Positions 30,893 through 39,624 of a stretch of DNA of 64,000 nucleotides are shown here, one piece after another. Position numbers and translations under genes: made by a program. Below the pieces are notes generated by a model that saw only the letters and a program-made list of their open reading frames with translations, had not been told where the DNA came from and made no database searches. Every line of letters begins with the position of its first letter. Position 1 is the stretch's first letter. The DNA is from Burkholderiaceae bacterium (GTDB taxonomy: Bacteria; Pseudomonadota; Gammaproteobacteria; Burkholderiales; Burkholderiaceae_C): the NCBI GenBank assembly GCA_024235915.1, contig JACKLO010000009.1:1-64000 (forward strand). The letters are read 5' to 3'.

Positions 30893-32917
30893 TCACCAGC
30901 GCCACTGCAGCCCAGACTGCAGCGAGCGGCCGGGCAGCGGGCTCAGGGGGCGCAAGGTGGCAGTGGTGGCGGCGTTGTAGGCCAGCGTGTCGCCCAGATT
31001 GGTGCCGCGCAGGAACCACAGCACGTTGCCATGGGCCGTCTGTGTCTGCCAGGTCAGCGCCAGGTCCCACATCGACCAGGCGGCGGTGGCCGTGTCGTCG
31101 GCCGCCACCCGGCCCTGCCGCGCGGCATGGCGCCAGCGCATCTGCGCCCCCCAGGCGCCGTGGCGCAGGTCGGCCGTCAGCGTCAGGCGATGCGGGGCGA
31201 TGCGCGGCAATGGCTGCCGGTCCCGGCGGTTGTCGCCTTCCAGCAGATCAGCCTGGCCGCCCAGGTCCAGACGCCAGACGCCGTCGAGCACGCGCCAGCG
31301 CCCTTCGAACTCCATGCCGCGCAGCGTGGCCGGTACTCCCTCGAAGGCCAGGACCGGTACGTCGCCGCCGTCCTCGTCCGCCGAAGACTCGCCCGTGGGC
31401 AGCAGTGCGATGTAGCGGTCGAAGCGGCTGTGGAAGGCGGTGGCCTTGAGTTCGTGCGCGCCCTGCCGCCACGCCAGCGACAGCTCGGCATGGCGTCCAC
31501 GCTCGAGCGGCTGATCCGGATCGCCGCGCTCGAACGCCGCGGTGGCCACGTGCACGCCGTTGGCGTAGAGCTCGTAGCTCGTGGGCGCCCGTTCGGTGTG
31601 GGCGAGATGGGCGCCCAGTTCCCAACCTTCCGCCAGCGTCCGGGTCAGGCCCAGCGAGGCCATCGCCGGGCTGAAACGCCGGGAGGTCGGTGCGCCGAAC
31701 CGGGGTTCGTCGCTGTCGACCGCGTCGCCGTCGGACCGCACCCGCACCGACTCCCGCCGCAGGCCGGCGCTGAGCAGGGTGCCCCCGAGCCGCCAGCGCT
31801 CCACCAGGAAGACACCCGCCATCCGGCTCTGGGTGGCCGGCACGAAGGCCTCTTCACCATCGGCCACGAAGTCGGCACGCTCCAGCTGCAGGCCGGCCAC
31901 ACAGTCGAGCACGCCGCCGCCCAGCCGCAGCGGCCGTTGCACCACCTCCAGCCGACCGTCGTGACCCTGGTTGCGGAACACGGTGCCCACCTCGTCGCCC
32001 TCGAACTCCGTGTGCCGGTAGTCGGTCCACGCGAGTTGGCCGCGCACGGTGGCGAAGGCCCCGTCTGTCAGCGTTGCCTCGCCGGCCAAGGCCAACCGGT
32101 CACGCTGCATGCCGATGGTCACGTCCACCTCGGCCACGGTGCCGTAGCGGTTCCGGTAGGTGTCCAGGGACAGGCCGAGGTGGCCGCCCTGCCACAGCCA
32201 CGCGCCGCCGACGGCGCCACCCTCGGCATCGCTGGCGGAGTTGACCACATGGCGGCTGCGCGTGCTGCCGCCGTCCTCGCCGGGCCGAACAAAGGCCGGT
32301 ACCTGGAGGTCATGGGTGCGCCGCTTGAAGACGTCTGCGTGCAGCGCAAGGCGTTCACTGCCACCCTCGACCAGCGCCGCCACGCTGCGCTCGTTGGCGG
32401 CCCCACCCAGGCGCAGCTCGGCCGCCCCGGAGAACGGCGGCAAGGGCAGGCCCGGGATGCGGTTGTCGATCACGTTGACGACGCCACCGACGGCGCTGCC
32501 GCCGTAAAGCAGCGCTGCCGGGCCACGCAGCACCTCGATGCGCTCGACCACCAGCGGGTCCAGCGGCACTGCGTGGTCGAAGCTCAGTGCCGAGGCGTCG
32601 AGCGGCGCCCCACCATTGGCCAGCACGCGGATGCGGTCACCGTCCTGGCCACGCACGACGGGGCGGTTGGCATTGGGGCCGAAGTAGGTGGCCGCCACGC
32701 CAGGTTGCCCGTCCAGCGTCTCGCCGAGTGCCGTTCCGCGCTGCAGCAGCAGGGGCATGCCTTGCAGCACGCTGGATGCGGCCTGCGGCGTGTCGTCGCG
32801 CCAGGGGTTGCCGGTCACCACCACCTGGGGGATGGTCTGGGCCTGGACGAGACCGCCCTGCCAAAGCAGCAGGAGTGCGCCGGCGAGGACCGACGGGGGA
32901 GCAGAGAGGGAGAACAT
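30893..32917 (-). CDS. TonB-dependent outer-membrane receptor, ZnuD-like
   Basis: The 674-residue protein has a signal peptide ending LVQAQ, a TonB-box-like TIPQVVVTG, and the plug domain with RPVVRGQDGDRIRVL and VLRGPAALLYGGSAVGGVV. NVIDNRIP follows, as in ZnuD-type receptors. The 22-strand barrel ends in LQSGLQWRW with the terminal aromatic residue. ZnuD-like receptors take up zinc (or haem). No clear Zur site is visible in the 185-bp upstream gap. It follows the DUF2946-like gene on the same strand. Confidence 0.88.
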   Translation of the reverse strand: MFSLSAPPSVLAGALLLLWQGGLVQAQTIPQVVVTGNPWRDDTPQAASSVLQGMPLLLQRGTALGETLDGQPGVAATYFGPNANRPVVRGQDGDRIRVLANGGAPLDASALSFDHAVPLDPLVVERIEVLRGPAALLYGGSAVGGVVNVIDNRIPGLPLPPFSGAAELRLGGAANERSVAALVEGGSERLALHADVFKRRTHDLQVPAFVRPGEDGGSTRSRHVVNSASDAEGGAVGGAWLWQGGHLGLSLDTYRNRYGTVAEVDVTIGMQRDRLALAGEATLTDGAFATVRGQLAWTDYRHTEFEGDEVGTVFRNQGHDGRLEVVQRPLRLGGGVLDCVAGLQLERADFVADGEEAFVPATQSRMAGVFLVERWRLGGTLLSAGLRRESVRVRSDGDAVDSDEPRFGAPTSRRFSPAMASLGLTRTLAEGWELGAHLAHTERAPTSYELYANGVHVATAAFERGDPDQPLERGRHAELSLAWRQGAHELKATAFHSRFDRYIALLPTGESSADEDGGDVPVLAFEGVPATLRGMEFEGRWRVLDGVWRLDLGGQADLLEGDNRRDRQPLPRIAPHRLTLTADLRHGAWGAQMRWRHAARQGRVAADDTATAAWSMWDLALTWQTQTAHGNVLWFLRGTNLGDTLAYNAATTATLRPLSPLPGRSLQSGLQWRW

Positions 32918-33055
32918 GGAGATTCCTCGCCGTTGCGTCGGATCGCGTCGGATCGCGGTGCAACGGCACGATGCAGTGCAGCCCCGGCTGCCAGGGCCTG
33001 GCCGGGGAGCGGAAGGGGTGCGCGCTCGGGCGCAGGGGGGTGCACAGGCACGGCG

Positions 33056-33085
33056 TGCCCTGGGGCCCGACGGGCCCCAGGGGCA
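33056..33085. terminator. Very stable GC hairpin between receptor and DUF2946-like gene
   Basis: TGGGGCCCG and CGGGCCCCA pair around a single base, extended by TGCCC/GGGGCA with one bulge. It lies 18 bases past the DUF2946-like stop and about 140 bases before the receptor start on the minus strand. No T-run follows. It may attenuate or process a transcript running from hslO into the receptor gene. Confidence 0.4.
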
Positions 33086-33102
33086 TGCGGCGGCGCGTGT
33101 GT

Positions 33103-33456
33103 TCAGCCGCGCGGGGGCGCGCGGGCGAGGAAGGCCGCGTCAATGCCGCGCGCCGCGGCCGGGCAGGCCACCGGCAGGCGCCCCAGCGGGCAGCGTTCCG
33201 CCTCAGCCGCCTGCGGCGCCGGCACGGTGGCCAGGCCGACGAGCAGCTGGTCCACCAGGCGGCAGGTGGCGTCGCCGGCCGCATGCACCCACGCGTCAGC
33301 GTCGTGACAGTCAGGCGAGGCGTGGCCTGCCAGGGCCGCCACGGGCCCGTGCTTCACCGCATGCCAATGCGCCAGCCCCAAGGCCGCCAACAGGCCGAGG
33401 AGCGTCGCGATGACGAGCGCGCGTGCCTGGCGGCTCCGGCGCAATGCCCGCATCAT
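33103..33456 (-). CDS. DUF2946-like exported His/Cys-containing protein
   Basis: The 117-residue protein has an N-terminal signal or anchor helix (ALVIATLLGLLAALGLAHWH), then a region with spaced His and Cys (HWHAVKHG, HASPDCHDAD, ATCRLVDQL, ERCPLG), ending FLARAPPRG, an ending common in DUF2946 proteins. Such proteins often sit next to metal-related TonB receptors, as here. The start is 2 bases after the hslO stop. A periplasmic zinc or copper-binding role is a guess. Confidence 0.6.
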   Translation of the reverse strand: MMRALRRSRQARALVIATLLGLLAALGLAHWHAVKHGPVAALAGHASPDCHDADAWVHAAGDATCRLVDQLLVGLATVPAPQAAEAERCPLGRLPVACPAAARGIDAAFLARAPPRG

Positions 33457-33458
33457 CG

Positions 33459-34424
33459 TCAGTTCACGACGGAAGAACCGGGCGGCTGGTCCGCCGGCGG
33501 AGTGAACAGTTCGCCCACGTCCACGGCGTCGAAACGGTACTGCAGGCCACAGAACTCGCAGCCGACCTCGACCTCGCCGCGCTCGGCGAGCAGCGACTCG
33601 CTCTCTTCGCGCCCCAGGCCCAACAGCATGCCGCGTACGCGCTCACGCGAACAACGGCAGGCGAAGGCGGGCGCCAGCGGTTCGAACCGGCGCACGTCCT
33701 CTTCCCAGAACAGGCGGTGCAGGATGGTTGAAGCGTCCAGGGTCAGCAACTCGTCGGCCGTGAGCGTGGCGGCCAGGTGGGCGACGCGGTTGAATCCTTC
33801 TGACAGGCCGATCAGGTCCTCGTCGGCGCGGGTGCCACGCGCGCCGAGGTTGCCCTCGCCTTCCACGGGCAGGCGCTGGATCAGCAGGCCGGCAGCCACC
33901 TCGCCATTGGCCGCCAGCACCAGCCGGGTGTCGAGCTGCTCGCTCTGCAGCATGTAGTGCTCCAGCACCTCCGACAGCGCCTGCAGCGGTTCGCCGCGGT
34001 CGCCATGCAGGGCCACCACACCCTGGTAGGGCTGCTGGCCAGGCTGGCGGTCGGCCGGGTCCAGCGTGATCGCACAACGGCCCCGACCATGCGGGTTGAC
34101 CAGCGCCGCGAGGCGGTCACCGTCTGCAACCGGCCCCGTGACCGAGGCCGTCGCCCGGAAACGAAGATTGGGCTGCACCTCGGCCACCGCCAGCGGCACC
34201 GGCCCGTCGCCCTGGATCTGCAGCACCAGCGCCCCGTCGAACTTGATGTTGGACTGCATCAGCACGCCGGCCGCACACATCTGGCCCACCAGCGACGCCA
34301 CCGGCGTCGGCCAGGATTCGCGCGTGGCGCGGCGGCGCAGCACCTCCTGCCAGCCATCGGTCAGGCGCACGAGCATGCCGCGCACCGGCAGGCCTTCGAA
34401 CAGGAACTTGTGCAGCTCCGACAT
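33459..34424 (-). CDS. hslO: Redox-regulated chaperone Hsp33
   Basis: Hsp33 is a holdase switched on by oxidation of four zinc-binding cysteines. The 321-residue protein starts MSELHKFLFEGLPVRGMLVR. The C-terminal cysteines are ACRCSRERV and GCEFCGLQY, a CxC plus CxxC set as expected. The ATG shares a base with the stop of the gamma-carbonic anhydrase gene (TGATG), and the DUF2946-like gene follows after 2 bases. An open frame upstream is not used. Confidence 0.95.
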   Translation of the reverse strand: MSELHKFLFEGLPVRGMLVRLTDGWQEVLRRRATRESWPTPVASLVGQMCAAGVLMQSNIKFDGALVLQIQGDGPVPLAVAEVQPNLRFRATASVTGPVADGDRLAALVNPHGRGRCAITLDPADRQPGQQPYQGVVALHGDRGEPLQALSEVLEHYMLQSEQLDTRLVLAANGEVAAGLLIQRLPVEGEGNLGARGTRADEDLIGLSEGFNRVAHLAATLTADELLTLDASTILHRLFWEEDVRRFEPLAPAFACRCSRERVRGMLLGLGREESESLLAERGEVEVGCEFCGLQYRFDAVDVGELFTPPADQPPGSSVVN

Positions 34425-34945
34425 CAATCGATCCGCTGCGCCAGACGATGCCGCGCCGCCTGCTGCACGTAGTGCTGCGCGCTCCACAGCAGGCGCTCGA
34501 TCTGCTCCGGCGCCAGCATGCGCACCACCTTGGCCGGGCGGCCGACGATGAGCGCGCCGTCCGGGAACTCCTTGCCCTCGGTGACCAGCGAGCCCGCACC
34601 CACCAGGCAGTGGCGGCCGATGCGCGCGCCGTTGAGGACGATGCTCTGGATGCCGATCAGCGTGCCATTGCCGATGGTGCAGCCGTGCAGCATCACCTGG
34701 TGGCCCAGGGTGACGTCGTCACCGATGCTCAGGCGGATGCCATCGTCGGTGTGCAGCACGGCGCCATCCTGCACGTTGCTGCGCGCCCCCAGCGTGATCA
34801 GATCGTTGTCGCCACGCACGGTGGCGCCGTACCAGACGCTGCTGTCGGCGCCCAGCGCCACCTGGCCGATGACGCTGGCGCTGTCGGCCACCCAGGCCCC
34901 GGATTCGAGCCGGGGTTGATGTTCGCCAAGGCGATAGATGGCCAT
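34424..34945 (-). CDS. Gamma-carbonic anhydrase family protein (YrdA type)
   Basis: This 173-residue left-handed beta-helix protein has hexapeptide repeats (VWYGATVRGDNDLITLGARS, NVQDGAVLHTD, LGHQVMLHGCTIGNGTLIG). The zinc histidines are at HTD, LGHQV and LHGC. The start MAIYRLGEHQPRLESGAWV at 34945 is supported by AAAGGA 5 bases upstream. Members are YrdA/PaaY/CaiE-like; some are true carbonic anhydrases. It is first in a same-strand run with hslO. Confidence 0.9.
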   Translation of the reverse strand: MAIYRLGEHQPRLESGAWVADSASVIGQVALGADSSVWYGATVRGDNDLITLGARSNVQDGAVLHTDDGIRLSIGDDVTLGHQVMLHGCTIGNGTLIGIQSIVLNGARIGRHCLVGAGSLVTEGKEFPDGALIVGRPAKVVRMLAPEQIERLLWSAQHYVQQAARHRLAQRID

Positions 34946-34999
34946 TGCAGTCCTTTGTGGCGCCGGCAGCGGCGGCAAAGCCTATGATTTTAGGTTCTC

Positions 35000-35443
35000 A
35001 TGTGGCACGTCGCGCTGTTCACCCTGCTGCTGGTCGCCGTGGCGACCCTGCTGCACTACGAAGTCCTTGCTGGCCTGCACCGGCGGCTGGGCCGCAGCCC
35101 CATGCCCTCGCGGCCGAAGGTGCTGGTCGTCATGGTGACCTGCTTCATCGCCCACACGCTGGAGATCGCGCTCTACGGCCTGGGCTACTGGGTGCTCATC
35201 AACCACGCCGGCTCGGGGCAGTTGACGGGCACGGCCGCGCAGCCGGAAGTCACGCTGTCGGAATGCCTCTATTTCTCGGGCGCCACCTACACGTCCCTGG
35301 GCCTCGGTGATCTTGCGCCCACCGGTGCCTTGCGCATGCTGGCGGCTGCCCAGGCACTGCACGGCCTGCTGCTCATCGGGTGGACGGCGTCCTTCCTCTA
35401 CATCGCGATGGAACGCTTCTGGAATGCCCACCATGGCCGCTGA
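35000..35443 (+). CDS. Small two-TM potassium-channel-like protein
   Basis: The 147-residue protein has an N-terminal helix (MWHVALFTLLLVAVATLLHY), a second (VLVVMVTCFIAHTLEIALYG), a pore loop TYTSLGLGDLAP and a last helix (ALHGLLLIGWTASFLYIAM). The loop corresponds to the channel filter TVGYGD but reads TSLGLGD, so ion selectivity may differ. There is no regulatory domain. It overlaps the next gene by 11 bases. Confidence 0.8.
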   Translation: MWHVALFTLLLVAVATLLHYEVLAGLHRRLGRSPMPSRPKVLVVMVTCFIAHTLEIALYGLGYWVLINHAGSGQLTGTAAQPEVTLSECLYFSGATYTSLGLGDLAPTGALRMLAAAQALHGLLLIGWTASFLYIAMERFWNAHHGR

Positions 35444-36230
35444 TCGGCTGGAACTGCGCCAGGCCGCCGCTCAGTGGCTGTCGGTGTGTGACCCGCGCGA
35501 GAAGGCCGCCGCCGTGCGACAGGGCATCGCTGCCGGTGGGTGGATCGACCCGTCGGCCCGTATCGCGGAACCCGCGCCGCTGCCCGGCAGGCCCGCCCGC
35601 CCCACGCTGGTGGACCCGGCCCAGGTGCCCCGCCGCAGCCCCTTCACCCGGGACGGCCGTGCCGCGCTGCTGCACGCCGTGGCCCACATCGAGTTCAATG
35701 CGATCAACCTGGCCCTGGATGCCGTCTGGCGCTTCCCGGGCCTGCCCGAGGCCTACTACCGGGACTGGCTGCGTGTGGCCGGAGAGGAAGCGCTGCACTT
35801 CACGTTGGTGGACGAGCACCTGGCCACCCTGGGCCATGCCTACGGCGATTTCGACGCCCATGACGGCCTCTGGACGATGGCCCAAAAGACAGCCGGCGAC
35901 CTGACGGCACGCATGGCCCTGGTGCCGCGCACCCTGGAAGCGCGAGGCCTCGACGCCACACCGCCGATGCAGGCGAGGTTGGCGCGCGCCGGCGACGCGC
36001 GGGCGGTGGAGATCCTGGCCGTGATCCTGCGCGACGAGGTCGGCCACGTGGCCATCGGCAACCGGTGGTACCGCTGGTGCTGCGCGCGCGAGGGGCTGGA
36101 CCCGGTGGCGCATTACCCGCTGCTGGCGCAGCGGCACGGCGCACCGAGGCTGAAGCCACCGTTCAACCTCGACGCGCGCCGGGCAGCGGGCTTCGACGAG
36201 GCCGAGATCGCAGCGCTGCCGCAGGCGTAG
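35433..36230 (+). CDS. DUF455 ferritin-like protein
   Basis: The 265-residue protein from MAADRLELRQAAAQWL belongs to DUF455, a ferritin-like four-helix family. Likely metal residues are in HAVAHIEFNAINLALDA, RVAGEEALHFTLVDEHL and LRDEVGHVAIGN, forming a pattern of E..H ligands for a di-iron centre. The role is unknown; related di-iron proteins modify tRNA or act as oxygenases. It overlaps the channel gene by 11 bases, so the two are probably co-translated. Confidence 0.85.
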   Translation: MAADRLELRQAAAQWLSVCDPREKAAAVRQGIAAGGWIDPSARIAEPAPLPGRPARPTLVDPAQVPRRSPFTRDGRAALLHAVAHIEFNAINLALDAVWRFPGLPEAYYRDWLRVAGEEALHFTLVDEHLATLGHAYGDFDAHDGLWTMAQKTAGDLTARMALVPRTLEARGLDATPPMQARLARAGDARAVEILAVILRDEVGHVAIGNRWYRWCCAREGLDPVAHYPLLAQRHGAPRLKPPFNLDARRAAGFDEAEIAALPQA

Positions 36231-36264
36231 ACTCCCGCGCCACCTGCACACCGGAGAACAAAGC

Positions 36265-37071
36265 ATGCAGAAACGTCGCTTCCTGAACACCGCCGCCGTG
36301 CTCGCAGCCGGCTTGATCATGGCCGCCTGCTCCAAGCAGGAAGAGGCGCCTGCCCCCGCACCCGCCGCTGCGCCGGCGCCCGCGCCGGCCAAGGTGGTCG
36401 TCGTCGGCACCGACGCCGCCTACGCGCCCTTCGAGAGCCAGAACGAGCAGGGCCAGATCGTCGGTTTCGACATCGAAGTCGTGCAGGCCATCGCCGCCAA
36501 GGCCGGCTTCGAGGTGAAGTTCGTCAACACGCCCTGGGAAGGCATCTTCAACGAACTGGCCCAGGGCGGCCGCGACCTGCTGGTGTCGGCGATCACGGTC
36601 ACCGACGAACGCAAGCAGACCATGGACTTCAGCGACCCGTACTTCGACGCGGCACAGCTGATCGCCGTGAAGGCCGACAGCGCCGTGGCCACCTTCGCCG
36701 ACCTGAAGAAGCTCAAGGTGGGCGTGCAGACCGGCACCACCGGTGACGAGGTCGTGACCCAGCTGCTGGGCAAGACCAGCACCGCCATCAAGCGCTTCGA
36801 ATCCACCCCGCTGGCGCTCAAGGAACTGGAGGCTGGCGGCGTCGATGCCGTGGTGGCCGACAACGGCGTGGTGCAGCACTACGTGGCCAACAACGCCGCC
36901 GGCGGCTTCAAGACCGTCAGCGACGCCGCCTTCGTGCCGGAGCAGTACGGCATCGCCGTGCGCAAGGGCAATGCAGAGCTGCTGGGCAAGGTCAACGAAG
37001 GCCTGAAGGCCATTCGCGCCGACGGCAGCTACGACGCCATCCACGCCAAGTACTTCGGCGCCAAGAAGTAA
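36265..37071 (+). CDS. Amino-acid ABC transporter substrate-binding lipoprotein
   Basis: The 268-residue protein has a lipoprotein signal (AAVLAAGLIMAAC), an Ala/Pro linker and a family 3 solute-binding domain: GTDAAYAPFESQNEQGQIVG, FDIEVVQAIAAKAGF, DLLVSAITVTDERK, FSDPYFDAAQLIAVK. It probably binds polar or basic amino acids. GGAG lies 8 bases before the ATG. The permease follows 29 bases later, but no ATPase gene is present. Confidence 0.93.
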   Translation: MQKRRFLNTAAVLAAGLIMAACSKQEEAPAPAPAAAPAPAPAKVVVVGTDAAYAPFESQNEQGQIVGFDIEVVQAIAAKAGFEVKFVNTPWEGIFNELAQGGRDLLVSAITVTDERKQTMDFSDPYFDAAQLIAVKADSAVATFADLKKLKVGVQTGTTGDEVVTQLLGKTSTAIKRFESTPLALKELEAGGVDAVVADNGVVQHYVANNAAGGFKTVSDAAFVPEQYGIAVRKGNAELLGKVNEGLKAIRADGSYDAIHAKYFGAKK

Positions 37072-37100
37072 GGCAGTAAGGCGCGCTGACGGACCGCCCG

Positions 37101-37853
37101 ATGGACTTGCGCTGGGAGATCCTCGCCGGCTACGGCCCGCTGTTCGCCAGCGGGCTGTGGATGACGGTCAAGCTCACCATCGTGGCCATCGGGGCCGGCC
37201 TGCTGCTGGGCGTGGTGCTGGGCCTGGTCAGCAGTTCGGCCGACGCGCCGCTGCCCAAGTCGCGTCTGGCAGCAGTCGCCCTGCGCGTGGCCCGCTGGGT
37301 CACCGCCGGTTACGTGGGCTTCTTCCGCGGCACGCCGCTGTTCGTGCAGATCCTGCTGGTGCACTTTGCGCTGATGCCGGCGCTGGTGCACCCGGAGACC
37401 GGCCTGCTGCTGGCCGGCGATGCCGCGCGAAACTTCCGCCAGGACCACGGCGCCTTCTTCTCAGGCTGCCTGGCGCTGAGCCTGAATGCCGGGGCCTACA
37501 TCAGCGAGATCTTCCGCGCCGGCATCCAGAGCATCCACCGCGGCCAGGTGCAGGCGGCCTACAGCCTCGGCCTGACGCATGTGCAGGCGATGCGCTGGGT
37601 GGTGTTGCCGCAGGCCTTCCGGCGCATGGTGCCGGCACTGGTGAACGAGGGCGTCACGCTGATCAAGGACAGTTCGCTGGTCAGTGCCATCGGGCTGGCG
37701 GAACTGGCGCTGGCCGCCCGCACCGTGGCCGGCGCCTACGCGCGCTACTGGGAGCCGTACCTGGCCATCTCGGCGCTCTACCTGGTGCTGACGCTGACCT
37801 TGTCGCTGCTGGCCAAGCGGCTGGAGGTGCCGGCGGAACAGCGCGGCCGGTAG
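37101..37853 (+). CDS. Amino-acid ABC transporter permease
   Basis: This is a 250-residue HisM/GlnP-type permease. Membrane segments include LTIVAIGAGLLLGVVLGLV and LAISALYLVLTLTLSLL, and there is an N-terminal FFRGTPLFVQILLVHF signature. The coupling-helix region is QAAYSLGLTHVQAMRWVVLP. It is co-directional with the binding protein. The next gene (marC) is on the other strand, so the ATPase must come from elsewhere in the genome. Confidence 0.92.
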   Translation: MDLRWEILAGYGPLFASGLWMTVKLTIVAIGAGLLLGVVLGLVSSSADAPLPKSRLAAVALRVARWVTAGYVGFFRGTPLFVQILLVHFALMPALVHPETGLLLAGDAARNFRQDHGAFFSGCLALSLNAGAYISEIFRAGIQSIHRGQVQAAYSLGLTHVQAMRWVVLPQAFRRMVPALVNEGVTLIKDSSLVSAIGLAELALAARTVAGAYARYWEPYLAISALYLVLTLTLSLLAKRLEVPAEQRGR

Positions 37854-37871
37854 CGCTTCGACCTGAGCGCT

Positions 37872-38471
37872 TCAGGCCTCGAAGAAGTAGCGCTTCAGCC
37901 CGGCCAGGATCATCTCCACCGCAATGGCGGTGAGCACCAGCCCCATCAGCTTCTCGATGGCGGCCACCATCGACGCACCCAAAAGCTTGCGCAGGCGGTC
38001 CGCCGCCAGCAACACGGCGCCGGACACGGCCATCGCCGCTGTGAGCGCGCCCATCCAGGTCCACAGCTGGTCGGGCTGGCGCGAGGCCAGCAGCAGCACC
38101 GTGGCCATCGCCGACGGCCCGGCCAGCAGCGGCACCGCCAACGGAAAGATGAAGGGCTCGCGGCCCTCACCGCCGGCGGCATAGACCTCGCCGCCGCTCG
38201 CGAACACCATGCGGATGGCGATGATCAGCAGGATCACGCCGCCGGCCACTTCCAGCGAACGCTCCGACAGCCGCATCAGCGACAGGAAGGCCTGGCCGCC
38301 GACCATGAACAGCGCCAGCACGCCAAAGGCGATGGCCACCTCGCGCAGCGCCACACGCGGCCGGCGTTCCGGCGCCACGCCCTTGAGCACCGAGATGAAG
38401 ATCGGCAGGCTGCCGAAGGGGTCGAGCACCAGCAGCAGCAGCACCAGCGCGGAGACGAAGCCATGTTCCAT
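37872..38471 (-). CDS. MarC-family integral membrane protein
   Basis: This 199-residue protein has six predicted helices and the MarC/UPF0056 signatures VLLLLVLDPFGSLPIFISVL, FPLAVPLLAGPSAMATVLLL and a C-terminal VLTAIAVEMILAGLKRYF. Despite its name the family is not shown to be a drug pump; the substrate is unknown. It converges on the permease gene, with 18 bases between stops. Confidence 0.9.
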   Translation of the reverse strand: MEHGFVSALVLLLLVLDPFGSLPIFISVLKGVAPERRPRVALREVAIAFGVLALFMVGGQAFLSLMRLSERSLEVAGGVILLIIAIRMVFASGGEVYAAGGEGREPFIFPLAVPLLAGPSAMATVLLLASRQPDQLWTWMGALTAAMAVSGAVLLAADRLRKLLGASMVAAIEKLMGLVLTAIAVEMILAGLKRYFFEA

Positions 38472-38637
38472 GGCCTCGATTGTCGGCGCGCGCCAGACTG
38501 TTGCGCCGGCGCACCACTCCAGGGCGATCCAGAACCATTTTGGCGGTGTGTCAGGGTTTCACCCACCACGCCGGGCCTAGACTCGCGCCCGCGGCGATGG
38601 CGCCGCCCAGCTTCTGTCCAACTCACGAAAGCCACCC

Positions 38638-39552
38638 ATGAAGAGCAGCTTCGTCATCGCCGCCGCCGCCCTGGCCGCCGGCAGCGCGTTCGCCCAAGGC
38701 AGCACCGAGATCTACGGCCGCTTCAACCTGACCGCCGAGAGCCAGAAGCTCAACGGCGTGAAGGACACCGGCCTCTACGACAACTCGTCGCGCATCGGCA
38801 TCCGTGGCACGGAAGACCTGGGTGGCGGCCTGAAGGCCGGCTACGTGATCGAGCACGGCTTCAACGCCGACACCGGCGCCGCCGCCGGCGCCATGTGGGG
38901 CCGCGAGAGCACCGTCAGCCTGGGTGGCAGCTTCGGCACCTTCCGCTTCGGCAACATGCCCGCGAGCGAAGGCTACTTCGCCACCGCCGACTACGTGTCC
39001 ATGCACAACCATGACACCGGCAGCTCGGCCGACGCGCTGTACGGCTTCGTGGCCATCAGTGGCACGCTCAACAGCGCCATCGCCTACACCAGCCCCACCG
39101 TCAACGGCCTGCGCTTCGACCTGCAGTACGGCATGAAGGAAAACACCAAGCCCGACGCCCCGATGTCGGTGGCCGTCAACTACGACGCCGGCGCCATGCA
39201 CCTGGGCCTGGGCTACGAGGACTACGACGGCCAGAAGTCGACCGCCCTGCGCGGCCTGTACGAGATGGGCGCCTTCACCGTTGGCGGCTACTACGAGCGT
39301 GGCAGCGGCAACATGAGCTACAACAACTTCCGCGTCGCCGGCATGTACACCATGGGCGCGTCGGAGTTCCACCTGAACCTGGGCAAGCGCAGCGGCTCGA
39401 ACGGCCTGGCCGATGGCGACCAGTTCACCGTGGCCTACAACTACAACCTGAGCAAGCGCACCCGCCTGCACGTGTTCTACACGTCGCTGGACCTGCAGAA
39501 CGGCCTGGTGGACTTCAGCTCCTACGGCGTCGGCCTGCGCCACAACTTCTGA
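38638..39552 (+). CDS. Gram-negative porin, neisserial/OmpC-like
   Basis: The 304-residue protein has a signal peptide (AAAALAAGSAFAQ) and begins the barrel with STEIYGRFNLTAESQ, then DNSSRIGIRGTEDLGGGLKA, typical of the betaproteobacterial general porin family. It ends GVGLRHNF with terminal Phe. It is somewhat shorter than the usual 340-370 residues, suggesting short loops. A strong terminator follows. Confidence 0.9.
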   Translation: MKSSFVIAAAALAAGSAFAQGSTEIYGRFNLTAESQKLNGVKDTGLYDNSSRIGIRGTEDLGGGLKAGYVIEHGFNADTGAAAGAMWGRESTVSLGGSFGTFRFGNMPASEGYFATADYVSMHNHDTGSSADALYGFVAISGTLNSAIAYTSPTVNGLRFDLQYGMKENTKPDAPMSVAVNYDAGAMHLGLGYEDYDGQKSTALRGLYEMGAFTVGGYYERGSGNMSYNNFRVAGMYTMGASEFHLNLGKRSGSNGLADGDQFTVAYNYNLSKRTRLHVFYTSLDLQNGLVDFSSYGVGLRHNF

Positions 39553-39574
39553 CCGGCCGCGCGCCAGTCACCGG

Positions 39575-39608
39575 AAGCCGGCGGGCGTCAAGCCCGGCCG
39601 GCTTTTTT
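39575..39608 (+). terminator. Rho-independent terminator of the porin gene
   Basis: AAGCCGGCGGGC pairs with GCCCGGCCGGCTT (one bulge) around a GTCAA loop, followed by TTTTTT. It begins 23 bases after the porin stop. It is the clearest intrinsic terminator in the window and separates the porin from the convergent xerD gene. Confidence 0.88.
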
Positions 39609-39624
39609 CATGCCCGAACCCGAT

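Noticed and set aside
32918..33102. Zur operator or cobalamin riboswitch before the TonB-dependent receptor
   Set aside because: The gap holds GC-rich repeats and a hairpin but no Zur-like AT palindrome and no B12-box-like core.
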